From Cynocephalus volans (Eukaryota; Chordata; Mammalia; Dermoptera; Cynocephalidae): DNA of 64,000 nt. This document shows positions 49,019 to 60,620 of the stretch, piece by piece. A program made the position numbers and the translations under genes. Numbering within the stretch: the first letter of the stretch is position 1; each line of letters opens with the position of its first letter. The stretch is from NCBI RefSeq assembly GCF_027409185.1, contig NC_084469.1:103107835-103171834 (forward strand). Reading direction: 5' to 3'. The notes beneath the pieces are model-generated. The model was not told the DNA's origin. It ran no database searches and saw only the letters and a program-made list of their open reading frames with translations.

Positions 49019-49080
49019 CTGGATCAAATCACTTTTTTTCTTAAAACCCTTCCACTTGTCCCCATCTGCAGTTTCAAGAC

Positions 49081-51491
49081 TGTTTTAGTCCGTTTTGTGT
49101 TGTTATAACAGAAATACCTGAGATTGGGTAATTTATAAAGGAAAGAGGTTTATTTGGCTTACGATTCTGGGACAGTTGCATCTGGCATGGGCCTCAGGCT
49201 GCTTCTACTCATGGTGGAAAGTGGCAGGCAGCGGTGGGTACAAGCAGATCACACGGCAAGAAGAAGCAAGAGAGAAAGAGGAGGTGCCAGGGTCCTATAT
49301 ACAACAAGCTCTCACAGGAACTAATAGAGCAAGAACTCACTCATTACTCCCCCCCACCCCCAGGTAGAGCATTAATCCATCCATAAGGGATCTGCCCCCA
49401 TGACTCAATCAGTTTCCAACACTGCCACATTGGAGATCAAATTTCCACATGAGTTTTGGGGAGACAACACATCCAAACTCCATCATTCTGCCCTTGGTCC
49501 CCCAAAACTCATGTCACTCTCACATACAAAATATAATCATTCTATTCCAACAGTCCCAAAACATTGTACCTTGCTCCAGCACCAACTTAAAAGTCCAAAG
49601 TCTCATCTGAGACCAAAAGCAAAAGTCCTTCCAGCTGTGAACCTGAAAAACAAAACCAAGTTTATCTACTGCCAAGATACAATGGTGGAACAGACATTGG
49701 GTACACATTCCCATTCCAAAAGGGAGAAATAGACCAAAAGAAAGGAGAAACAGGCCCCAAACAAGTCCAAAACCCAGAAGGACAAACATTAAATCTTAAA
49801 GATCCAAAATAATCTTCCTTGACTCCAAGTCCTGCATCCTGGGCATGATGGGGCATGTGGGCCCCCAAAGCATCAGGCAGCCTCACTCCCACAGCTCTGC
49901 CAGGCACAGAGCACAGTGGGCCGTGCTGGTGCCTGTGGCTTTTCCAGGCCTGTGTTGCACTTTACCAGTGGCCCTGCAGTTGTGGTGTCCTGGCAGCAGC
50001 CCTGCTCCCTTGGCTCTACTAGACATTTCCCTGGTGGGGCTTTCTGTGGGGCCTCTGACCCCACTTTTCTGCTCGGCATTGCTTTAGTAGATGGCCTCTG
50101 CTGTGGCTCTGCTCCTGTGGCAGGTCTCTGCCTGGGACCCCAGGCTTTTCCATACATCCTCTGGAATCTGGGTGGAGGCTGCCACGCCTCCACTGCTCTC
50201 ACATGCTGCCGGCCTGCAGACTTAACGCAATGTGGACTCCACTGAGGTTTCAGGCTTCTACTCTCCAGGGCGGCTGCATGAACCACACTTGGGGCCGCTC
50301 TAGCCGGAGCAGCTGGGATGCAGGGAGCAGGTTCCCAAGGGCAGTTGCACCCCAAGTCTGTCCTCTGGGACAACTCAGTCCTTCTAGGCCTCAGGGCCTG
50401 TCATGGGTGAGGCACCCTTCCAGACTTCTCAAATGCCTTTAGGGCATTTTTTCCATTGTCCTGGTTCTTAGCATCTGGCTGCCTCACTGCCAAGATAATG
50501 TCTTTAGCAACCAGTTTATCTGCTTCACCCTTGTGTTTTTCTCCTGCTCTCAGCTTCTCCACCTCATGGCCAGGCTGCAAATTTTCCAAATCTTTACACT
50601 CTGATTTCCTTTTAAATTCTGGCTTTACATCATGATTTTGCGACCATAACTGAGAGTAGGCTCTTAAAAGCAACCATGCAGCTTCCTTAATGCTTTGCTG
50701 CTTAGAAATTTCTTTGGCCAAATGCTCTGGTTCACAGCTCTTAAGTTCCAACTTCCACAAAGTCCAAGGGCATGGACACAGTGCAGCCAGGTTCCTCGCT
50801 ATGGTGTAGCAAGGGTTATCTTTTGTCCAATTCCCAATAAGTTCCTCATTCCTACCTGAGACCTCATCATCCACATGGCCTTTACTGTTCACATTTCTGT
50901 CAGCATTCTGCTCGCCACCACATAAATCTCTAAGACATTCCAAACTTTCCCTTGTCTTTTTGTCTTATTCTGTCCTCCAAACCCCTCCAACCTTTGCGCA
51001 TTACCCAGTTCCAAAGCTGAATCCACATTTTCAGGTATCTGTATAGCAACACCCCACTCCTTGGTACCAATTTTCTGTTTTAGTCCGTTTTGTGTTGCTA
51101 TAACAGAATTACCCAAGACTGGGTAATTTGTAAAGGAAAGAGGTTTATTTGGCTTATGATTCTGGGACAGTTGCATCTAGCATGGTTCAAGTAGGGCCTC
51201 AGGCTGCTTCTACTCATGGCAGAAAGTGACAGGCAGCCAGTGGGTACGAGCAGATCACAGGGTGAGAGGAAGCAAGAGAGAGAGAGGAGGTGCCAGGGTC
51301 CTATACACAACAAGCTCTCACTGGAACTAATAAAGCGAAAACTCACTCATTAATCCCCCTTCCCCCAGGGAGAGCATTAATCCATCCATGAAGGATCTGC
51401 CCCCATGACTCAATCAGTTTCCAACACTGCCACATTGGAGATCAAATTTCCACATGAGTTTTGGAGGGGACAACACATCCAAACTCCATCA
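49081..51491 (-). mobile_element. Complete MaLR provirus (LTR-internal-LTR, THE1/MST-like)
   Basis: Two LTRs of about 405 (49081-49485) and 416 bases (51076-51491) in the same reverse orientation enclose about 1.6 kb of internal sequence. A perfect 5-bp target duplication AAGAC lies at 49076-49080 and 51492-51496. Both LTRs run TGTTTTAGTCCG to CTCCATCA. They differ at a few dozen positions by eye, so the insertion is old. ERVL-MaLR elements are non-autonomous: I see no reverse transcriptase or envelope frame. The internal part keeps only decayed reading-frame remnants on the minus strand. Confidence 0.85.
50401..50943 (-). pseudogene. Decayed internal reading frame of the MaLR provirus
   Basis: A 180-codon open frame on the minus strand lies inside the MaLR internal region, rich in Lys, Glu and Asn. 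Its upstream end overlaps another open frame (50889-51176) that reads the same DNA in a different phase, indicating a frameshift near 50900-50943. MaLR internal regions carry such remnants. No enzymatic motif is visible and no function is claimed. Confidence 0.5.
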
Positions 51492-51795
51492 AAGACCTTA
51501 AGACTTCCAGTTCCCAGAACTCCCAACGTTGCCTGCAAAATAGCGTCTTCTCACTGGGGAGAGGATCCGTGGAATTTCACTGAGCACTCAAGAAGATCCA
51601 TGATGCGCTCGAGTGGGACAGGCAGGGGAACATTGTTGGAGGGTTAGCCACATCAAGCGTGAGCAGAAGGGGGCAGAGCACTTGCAAAGGCGTGGAGGCG
51701 TCACTTCACAGACTTCTCGCGCTGCCTCGCTTCTTAGCTTCAAAGCACATGGGGACCCGGCTCCCAGAGCAGGTTTACAGGCCAGGAGCCGAGAT

Positions 51796-51814
51796 GCATT
51801 CTGGAACTTGTAGT
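51796..51814 (-). promoter_or_regulatory. ZNF143/SBS-type site
   Basis: GCATTCTGGAACTTGTAGT on this strand reads ACTACAAGTTCCAGAATGC on the other. That is close to the long ACTACAATTCCCAGAATGC site of ZNF143 (Staf). It lies about 830 bases upstream of the DNM2 start codon. Confidence 0.65.
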
Positions 51815-52055
51815 ATTCTCTAGAGCCCGGAAACTCAGAAATGACGATCACTGGTCCCTACCACGAGGTGTCGCCCTTCGGCTAGTACGGTGGGCCCTGT
51901 CTACTTAAGAGTGATAGACACAACATTCACAAGTAAGAAAGGGGAGCTCTTTTGATTGACAGGTACAGTTATCAATCAGAGTTAAGATTCGGATGCTAAA
52001 TCCCGCCCTCCTTTGTTTTGTTGGCCGAAGGAGCGAAGTAATATTTTCATAAGCT

Positions 52056-52358
52056 ATTGGGAAATTTTTAGGGAACTAGGTACCGTCAAGTGACAAAACC
52101 ATGTCTAAAGATCGATCCCTAGGATCATTGGCCAGCTTTGTCTATTGGCGGGTGTTTCTGCCAATAAGATGGCGGGACTCCCCCAGTGGGAGGAGCGAAC
52201 ATGCCTTTTCTACAAGACCACCTCCCGGCCTTGACAACTCGGTTTCCACCGCTATTGGTTCTTGTACAATAGTGACAGTTATTGCATCCAATGAACCCGC
52301 GAGACGGTTCCCAGGGGCAGGCTTACTCCGTCGTAGTTCCGTGCCTCGCTTTCATTGG
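52056..52358 (+). promoter_or_regulatory. DNM2: Cluster of seven CCAAT boxes upstream of DNM2
   Basis: ATTGG or CCAAT occurs at 52056-52060, 52127-52131, 52144-52148, 52161-52165, 52254-52258, 52288-52292 and 52354-52358. A YY1-like AAGATGGCGGG follows the fourth (52166). NF-Y binds CCAAT, and clusters of this kind mark strong constitutive promoters. Confidence 0.7.
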
Positions 52359-52379
52359 CTTGTGTGCATGAGTGGCAGC

Positions 52380-52890
<511 letters not shown>

Positions 52891-54679
52891 TGCGTGCCCG
52901 GGACGGGGACAGGGAGAGGGAGGCGGGCCCTGCGGGACGCCCCGGGCGGAGGGCTCCCTCTGGGGGCTGCGGGGCTGGTCCAGGGCCCTGGGGCGGTCGC
53001 ACGGACCGGGGGGCGGTGGACCCCGCCGTCTGTCTTATCCCAGCTTTCGTGGGTCAACTCTGCCATCTGGTTGCCTGTAGGTCAGGGGTTGGTGCCCGTT
53101 CTCCTCCGTCTGTCGGTCTATCAGGGGCGAAACCTGCCACTACTGGGGCGATCTCTGCGGCTGTTCTTTTACCTGGAGCAGCCCCCGCCGCCTGGTTGGC
53201 TATCTCTCTGTCCTGGGCAGATCTCCCTACCACCACCATTTGGCTATCCATCTGTCCAGTCTCACTTGGAAGTCCCCGGCTGTCTGGCTAGCTGTCCAGG
53301 GTGACCTCTGCTGTCTGGTCACCCATCCGTGCCCCTCACAGACTTTAACACTTACCACTCCCTCTGTCCGGTTACTCTAGCTGGTCTCCGCAGTCTGACT
53401 GGCTGCACCCTAGGGGACTCTGTTGTCTGGTTCTCCCAGGCTGACTCTTCAGCTTGGTACCTGGGGAACGCTGGCTTCTCTCTTCCAAGTGAATCCTTCT
53501 GTCTGTCTGTCTGTCTTGGTGCCTGTCCATCTCCTAGTCTGCCCGTCACTACCCAGCAGCCCTTGACTGTCCCAACCCTTCTGTCGGTGTGGCAGGAGGG
53601 TGGAGGGGAGAAGGGAACTGAAGGATGTGAATACCTTCTCTTCTCATTTGGAAGTAGGACACCGAGGGGAACTTTCTGCAAGATTCTTTTCTGGCCCATG
53701 TCAGTATGCTCCAGAGCCCTGGAACACAGGGCCAGCCCCCAAGCTAAAGCCTGCAAATTGTGGGCCTTCCTTGGAGCCTAGGAAGGGGCTTCTTGTCTGA
53801 TCAGGCTCAATGGCAAGAGCTGGGACACACCCTTTCCTGGGCAGCCTTGAGAAGGCTCAGCTTGCCCAGCTGTGTAGTGGGCAAATTCCACTCTCTGGGC
53901 TGTTTCCTAGATTCTGGAAGCTAATGAATGAAAACAGTCCCTGTGGCCATGGGCAGACCTTGATTCTCCCCTGCCCTTCCCCCCGCCTCTTGCCTTTCTG
54001 CCTCCCAGATGGGTGGCCACTTCTCCATTCCAGGAAGTACTTTATTTCTGATGGTGTGGCTGTCAAGTGATAACATCCTCATTGTCATCATCATCGTTAT
54101 AGTTATTACTGTTATCAGTGTTCATCCAGCAGGCCCCAGACTGAGCTCTTTCTTGGTTCAGCATCTTGAGTCCCACAATGAGCCAGTGGGGTGGAGGTTC
54201 TGTTATCATCCCCACTTGTGAGATGAGTTGGGAGGCTGGAGGAGGCTCAAAAAGGACTCACCATTCACCCAAGGCCAGCAGGCTGGCACACAGCAGAGCC
54301 TGGCTGGGCACCCAGCATTGCCCTGCCTTCCCAGAGCCCTGGGGTTTTGCTGCCAGCAGAATGAATTTCCTTCTCTGCTGCTTTGTCTCTGGCACATTGC
54401 CCTCTGTCTACTGTAGTGGAAAGGTGTAGACTTGGGGGTCAGCTGGGCCTGGACTGAATCTCATGCTGGGCTCTGGGCCCCTCTGCATGGCCGTCGTCTT
54501 GCCTGCCCAGGCTTCCAGTGGGCGTTCGCAAAGCTGTGTCTACTTCACTTGCCTTGTGTCATGGCACAGGTTGTTTGGCCTCTCTAAGCGTGTGCTTCCC
54601 CTCCTGAAAATGGGGTGACCACCTCTCAACAGGACTGTTGCAGGGGTGCAGTGACATGGTTCATTGAAAATGCTTACTT

Positions 54680-54776
54680 ATGGCTGGCCGGTTAGCTCAG
54701 TTGGTTAGAGCATGGTGTTGTAACACTAAGATCAAGGGTTCAGATCCCTGTACTGGCAGCCACCCCCCCAAAAAAA
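54680..54776 (+). mobile_element. tRNA-Ile-derived SINE, monomer
   Basis: GGCTGGCCGGTTAGCTCAGT, GTTGTAACACTAAGATCAAGG, then CCCCCCCAAAAAAA tail. Direct repeats AATGCTTACTTA and AGTGCTTACTTA flank it. Confidence 0.88.
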
Positions 54777-55189
54777 GTGCTTACTTAGCATAATGTCCAG
54801 CACCCAGTAGGTCTACATGGATGGACGGGGCTGTCCACTTGGCTGGTTCCTTTCATATCAAGGACAAAGCTAAACAGAATTAAAGTCCTTTCAAGTTATG
54901 TAATGGATTTCAGTTAAACCTTATGGGGGTGGCACTGCTGTGATATCCCATCTTGTAGAACAGGAAACAGGCTCAGATAGCTGAGCAGAGCACTCTTCCT
55001 CTGCTGTTCAGAGAGGAATTGGGGCCTCTGGTTTGGGGTCTCTCTCCCTTCCCCACTTTTCCTCAATCCCTCTGCTTCTTGCCATTCCCCCCTGCTCATC
55101 CTGGCATCTGGTGACTGCCAGCCACTACTAAGCTAGCTCCTGTGACAGCCTTCTGTCAGAATCCTGCAATGTAGAAATTGCTCTCTCTC

Positions 55190-55289
55190 TTTTTTTTTTT
55201 TTTTGGTGGCTGGCTGGTACAGGGATCCAAACCCTTCACCTTGGTGTTATCAACACTGTGCTGTAACCAAGTGTGTCAACCAGCTAGCC
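55190..55289 (-). mobile_element. tRNA-Ile-derived SINE, monomer
   Basis: Poly-T, GGTGGCTGGCTGGTACAGGG, CACCTTGGTGTTATCAAC. Flanked by AGAAATTGCT and AGAAATCGCT. Confidence 0.88.
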
Positions 55290-55891
55290 AGAAATCGCTT
55301 ATTAAGAGCATTAATTTAGCGCCTGAAAACCGAAGTTGTAAAAATGCCTCTCTTCGGGTATGGGGTGCTCAAACAGAGCTTAAATTCTTTTTATTTCTGG
55401 AATGCGGGTAAGACCTCTCAGCTACAAAGCCCCGCTAGGAGGGGACTGCAGGCTGGCCACAGTTTGAATCCCACTCCCTACTTCTTTTTGCAAATTTAGC
55501 CAAACTGATCTCTAGTCAAGATCCTTTTTCCTCCCTTGCACGTGGAGATGTGTACATTGGGCATCCTGGCTGGTTTCAAGGAGTGCACGAGAGAGTGTGT
55601 TAAGGGCCTGTGGCCAGGCCAGGCACCCAGGGGGTTAGCATGGGCTGCTTCATTTCACTGCCTTCTCCTTGTGGATTGTCTAAGAATGTGGTCCGAGTGG
55701 GAATGGCCCAGTTCTCTCAGCCCTGTAGCCCGGGTTGCAGATCTCTGGCCCTGGAGGCTGAGGCTTGCCTGCTGGGTCTTTTGTTTCACCTTCATGGTGT
55801 TTATAAAGTTTCCTTTTTATGAGCTGCCAATATTTAAAAATTAGATTTCACATCAAAGTCCGGACTTCTGCAGTGCTAGAAAACACCCAGA

Positions 55892-55964
55892 CTTTTTTTT
55901 TTTTTGGTGGTTGGCCAGTATGGGGATCAGAACCCTTGACCTTGGTGTGTTATCAGCACCATGA
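55892..55964 (-). mobile_element. tRNA-Ile-derived SINE, truncated monomer
   Basis: Poly-T, GGTGGTTGGCCAGTATGGGG, TTGACCTTGGTGTGTTATC; the A-box half is lost. Confidence 0.78.
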
Positions 55965-58269
55965 ACACTCAGATCTTTAGAGTTTAGTGGTGTAGGGCAC
56001 AGGCTGTCGTCTCGAGGCCTGGCTCTATCGTGTTTGACTGTGTACCTTTGGCCAAATGGATTTGGCTTTCTGGGCCTCAGATTCCTTTTTTGTAAGATGG
56101 GGGTGATAACTGGACTCTCCCCTAGGGACTGGATGAATTAACACGTGGGTCCTGTACCCATGGCTGCTGTCATTATAATCATTATCTGGCCTTGCCTGGC
56201 CTGCATCCTGTGTGGCACCAATTGCTTGGATTTCAGAAGGGGCAGTCACACAGTCACAGCCCCACCAGACTAGGAGTGGCCACGTGAACTGCCACAGTCC
56301 CCACTCTCCCTAGCTCTCACCTAGGCCCATTTTGCAGTTGCTTGGAGCTTCCTGGCCCTGGAAATCTTGGAGTTGAGACCTCTGGCTTGTCTGTCCTTCA
56401 TCAGCAGATAAACCTATGGCCCCAAGAAGGGAGGACATGGCTCCTGCTTGACCTGTCATTGAGCCTTGGGAGCTGGCAAGAGGGAGGGGCTAGGGACTGA
56501 TGCCCGTCATTACATACTTTTGAGACCTGGTGCAAGGGACTTAATCCCCCCTCTTTAAAACATGAGTTATAAAAGTACCTTTTTATTAGGGTTGGGTGGG
56601 GATTAAATGAGACCATATGAAGTGCTTGGAACAATGTCCAGCACAGAAAAAGTGCTTAAAACATTAGGCATTGTTTCTTTGTTCATTGAAAAATGTTTTC
56701 TGAGCAGATTTTTGGGCACTTTTACTGGGTGCCTAGAGACATAGCTCTGAGCAAGTTACCACATTCCCTGCCCTGGGGGACCTGGCCTTCCAGAAGGGGG
56801 CAGATAAAGGAGAAATATGGTAGAAGGTGGTAACTGTTACAGAAGAAAGGATAAAGGAGAGCTGTGGCAGAGAGGGCGATTACATTTTAAGTCGGGGAGT
56901 CAGGTGGTATTTGAGCAGAGACTTGAAGGATGAGGAAAGAACCCTGTAGAGACCACGGGGAAGGCATTCCGGGCTGTGGGAACAGCCTGTGTGAAGGCCC
57001 TGAGGAGGCCAGTGTAGCAGGAGAATGGAGGGAGATAAGGTCAGGGAGGTGTTGGGGTAGGAAAGGATACAGGCCACTGGAGCTGTGGGGGCAGAGAGGG
57101 CTCTGAGCAGGGGGAAAGTGGCTGTGGCACTGTTACAATCTCTCTAGGGCTGGTCTTGGGCAAGCTGAGGGCTCTCTCCTCTGATTTTCAGCTTTACCTC
57201 CATGTGTGGGGGCCCTGTGCCATTTTTCTTTGAACAAGAAGCAGCTGCCCCTGAGACTCTCCCATCACCAGCTGTGTTTCTGTTTGGCCCTTGGTGATGT
57301 TTCCCTCCCAGGAGACATGGATGAGCCATAGGGCCACAGCCTGTGCCTTGATGGGTGCCAGATGAATGCCCATCCATTGACACATGGCCCTGCCAGACCG
57401 AGGGGCATATGATCTGCCCCTTGGGCTGGTTTGTACCTTCACGGATCTTAGGTGTTTAGAGCCACGTGGAATGATGGCTTCTGTTTCCATTAATCTTCCT
57501 TTGGGGCAAAACCAAATCGCATCTTGAAGATGCCATGCACAGCTCTGCCCAGGTGGGCCAGCCAGAATGGGTGGAGTCCAGAGGCATCTGTGGGAATGTG
57601 GCCGACCTGGTGCTGCCACACACCAAATGAGTGACCTCAGTTTGCTCATTCCTCATCTGCAAAATGGGATCATGATAGTCTCTACTTACTGGGAGCAGAC
57701 TGAGAATCAAATGAGCTAATCCTCGTGAAACATCAGACATTGCCTTTGCAGTCTTGGTGTTTAGCTCCATCTCCTTTTAGCCTGGATCAGGGCTCTGACG
57801 GTCATTGTTCATTTGTTTTTCCTTAAAGAAAAGGAATTCATCATTACTTCGTTAATGTGAATAACACCTCATTTTAGCACACACACAATCCAGTGCTGAT
57901 CAGTTGCAGGCAGCGTTCTAGCTCTGGGAATACAGCAGGGACCAGGATACACACACTCTGTCCCCCAGGTCCTGAAATGCCAGCTGGAGGCTGTTCCTGG
58001 TTCGTTTTTAAGTGGGAGTCAAAGTTTCTAAGCTGCAAGCAAATATTTGGCTTTAACAGTTAATTACATCCATTTCACGTATGGTAGTGGGAAATTGGGA
58101 GCAAAAATGCCCAACAGTGGGGAATTTGGCCAATGTGGCCAGACAACTGACTAATAGCTACTCAGAGTGATCTAGGAGAGTACTTAATGACCCAGAGAGC
58201 TGCATAAGACCTGTTAGGTACCTGACCCAATGGGTGTGTGATCCCATCTTGTTTAAAACAGTCGTGTTT

Positions 58270-58360
58270 GAGAGTTGGTCCATTCACTCATTTGGGAAAG
58301 CATGTGCTGATAAGGTCAAGGGTTTGGATCCCCATACTGGCCAGCTGCTAAAAAAAAACC
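58270..58360 (+). mobile_element. tRNA-Ile-derived SINE, diverged monomer
   Basis: GAGAGTTGGTCCATTCACTC, GTGCTGATAAGGTCAAGGG, CCATACTGGCCAGCTGC, then a run of A. A deletion removes part of the anticodon stem. Confidence 0.75.
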
Positions 58361-59908
58361 CCAACCAGTCAGTTGTATTTGGCTAGTAAAAAGCCTGGAA
58401 AGACGTACATGACCCTAATCCCACACGAGAATTGTCCCTCCATGTGATTCGCAGTTTGTTTTTGCTCGTTTGGCTATTACATTTGTAACCAGAAAGACAA
58501 ATTTCTCCAAAGCTCAGCTCTGGGCTGTCCAAATGCTTTTTCAGGATTATTTGTCCAGGAATAATGGCCCTCTCTAGGTACACAACATTGAAATCCCCTA
58601 GTAATAAGCTGGGTCATCTCTGGGTGAGGGCAGAGGATGGGACAGTTTTAGATTTAGAGTTTTCAGAGGCAGCCTGGGAGGAAGGGGCTGGTCACTGAAT
58701 GGAAGGAACCCTGTTTCTCTCCCAGCATTTGGATTTTGCTCAGAGCCACACACATCTGCCAAGCTTTTGCCCAATTTGAATGAAAATGCTGAAATTATAG
58801 GCTCCTCAACTGCTGGGGAAAAAAAGAAACATCAGCTAAACCTTAATTTACTGGGATTGCCAACGGCATGCTGTAATTAAGCCCTTATTGTGTTAAAGCT
58901 TTGGAAAAGTACAAGCCAATAATGAGATATTTATAGGGGATTAGCTGCAATCTGCATAAAAGAGGAAAATGGCCCTGCCTCCGAAGCAAGATGGTACGTG
59001 AGATAAAAGACTGTCCAGGCATTTTAGGTTCCTGTCAGTATTGGCACTAGGTCCCTTCTGGGTGGTGGGGGATTTTCTCCCAGAGTCACCCTGCAGCTTA
59101 AACCAGGAGCTAGATGACTGTTTCAGCTTCACCTGCTGCTGGATTTTATGTTTATGACATAATAAGAGGCGACCTTTGTGGAGAATCACCCTTTGCCATG
59201 CATGGGGACTTTTGTGTAAAACCTGACCTCATGGTCCCAGCAGCCCCAGGGGGACAGCTGCTGCTCTTAGCATCCCTGCTTTCCGGGTGGGGAAATTGAG
59301 GCCAGTGGGGGAGGGGGGACTGGTCTGAAGTGGCACAGGGAGGAATACACAGGAGCTAGAGCTTGAGCCAGGTCTGTGTCCTCCAGAGCAGGACATCTGA
59401 GGACAGCAAGAATGAGAAGTTGTGGGCCTGGCTGGTGGGAATGGGGAGGAATGGTGGCCACTGTGGCACTTGTGTCCGAGTATGGGACAGAGGTTACAGA
59501 TGCAGTGACTTCTGGCCTCTGGGATCCTTGGAGGTTGTTAGCTGTGTGTCTGACCGGCATGCCTTCTGTAGCACCTACTCTGTGCTGGGTGCTGGGGACC
59601 CAGCAGCGACTGAGATGGACAGAGAACAGGTGAACAGTTATGTGAGCAAGAACATTCTGAAGAGGGAGACGGGCAGTGAACATGGGGGGGAGGGAGAGAG
59701 TGGCTGGGGGGTTGCTTCAGATGGAGCTGTGCCCTGCAGTGGAACCAGCCCTGTAAAAGACCAGCAGGAGGAGCATCCCAGGCAGAGGGAGCAGCAGGTA
59801 CAAAGGCCCGTCCCCCACGTGCTCGGCCTGCTGGGAGCCCACTGCAGACGTGGAAAGAACTGGTGGGCACATGGGGGTCAGGAAACTGCCCATCAGATGC
59901 CTACTTTT

Positions 59909-60046
59909 TCCTTTTTTTATTTTTTTGGTGTCGTTCACACCACGCTCAGCCAGTGAGCGCACCGGCCATTCCTATATAGGATCCGAACCTGCAGCCTCGG
60001 CGCTACCAACGCTGCACTCTCCTGAGTGAGCCATGGGGCTGGCCCC
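59909..60046 (-). mobile_element. SINE of dimer-like type
   Basis: TTTTTTTATTTTTTTGGTGTC, CGCTCAGCCAGTGAGCGCAC, TATATAGGATCCGAACC and GAGCCATGGGGCTGGCCC. Direct repeat AGATGCCTACTTTTTC on both sides. Confidence 0.85.
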
Positions 60047-60065
60047 AGATGCCTACTTTTTCTAA

Positions 60066-60164
60066 ATTTTATTTTATTTTGGTAACTGGCTGGTATGGGG
60101 ATCTGAACCCTTGACCTTGGTGTTATGACACTGTGCTGTAACCAACTGAGTTAACCAGCCAGCC
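60066..60164 (-). mobile_element. tRNA-Ile-derived SINE, monomer
   Basis: TTTTATTTTATTTTGGTAAC, GACCTTGGTGTTATGACAC and CTGAGTTAACCAGCCAGCC. It sits 19 bases from the previous SINE. Confidence 0.88.
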
Positions 60165-60374
60165 TCCAACTTTTTCTAAATTTGAATCACACAAGTAGGG
60201 AGTGAAGACAGCATTCTTATAAAATGGGAAAGCATTACAGATGAGGAAGAACACACCACCCGCCCTGTCACTTCCTCCAGCTCCACGTGGGAGCAGCATT
60301 GTCAGTTTTGGGTTAGCACTGCCAGACCCCTCTTGTGTATTTGTGTACATATGTATGTGCTGGTACCTATAGAA

Positions 60375-60620
60375 AATATGTACAGGTTGAGCATCTCTAA
60401 TGAGAAAATTTGAAATCTGAAATTCTTCAAAATCCAAAGCTTTTTGAGCACCAACTTGACACTTAAAGGAAATGCTCATTGGAGCATTTTGGATATGGGA
60501 TTTTCGGATCAGGGATGCTCAACTGTTCTGTATTCTGCAAATATTCCAAAATCTGAAAAAATCTGAAATCTGAAACACTTCTGGTGTCAAGCATTTTGGA
60601 TAAGGGCTACTCAGCCTGTA
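60375..60620. repeat. Old palindrome-like interspersed repeat (family not assigned)
   Basis: GTTGAGCATCTCTAATGAG near the left and CAGGGATGCTCAACTGTTC in the middle are inverted relative to each other. Between and after them are repeated AAATCTGAAAT phrases and GGAAATGCTCATTGGAGCAT, itself a palindrome. A related diverged piece lies at 45745-45985. Confidence 0.6.

Noticed and set aside
49873-50373. 166-codon minus-strand frame as a host gene
   Set aside because: It lies wholly inside the MaLR internal region; a decayed element frame is the simpler reading.
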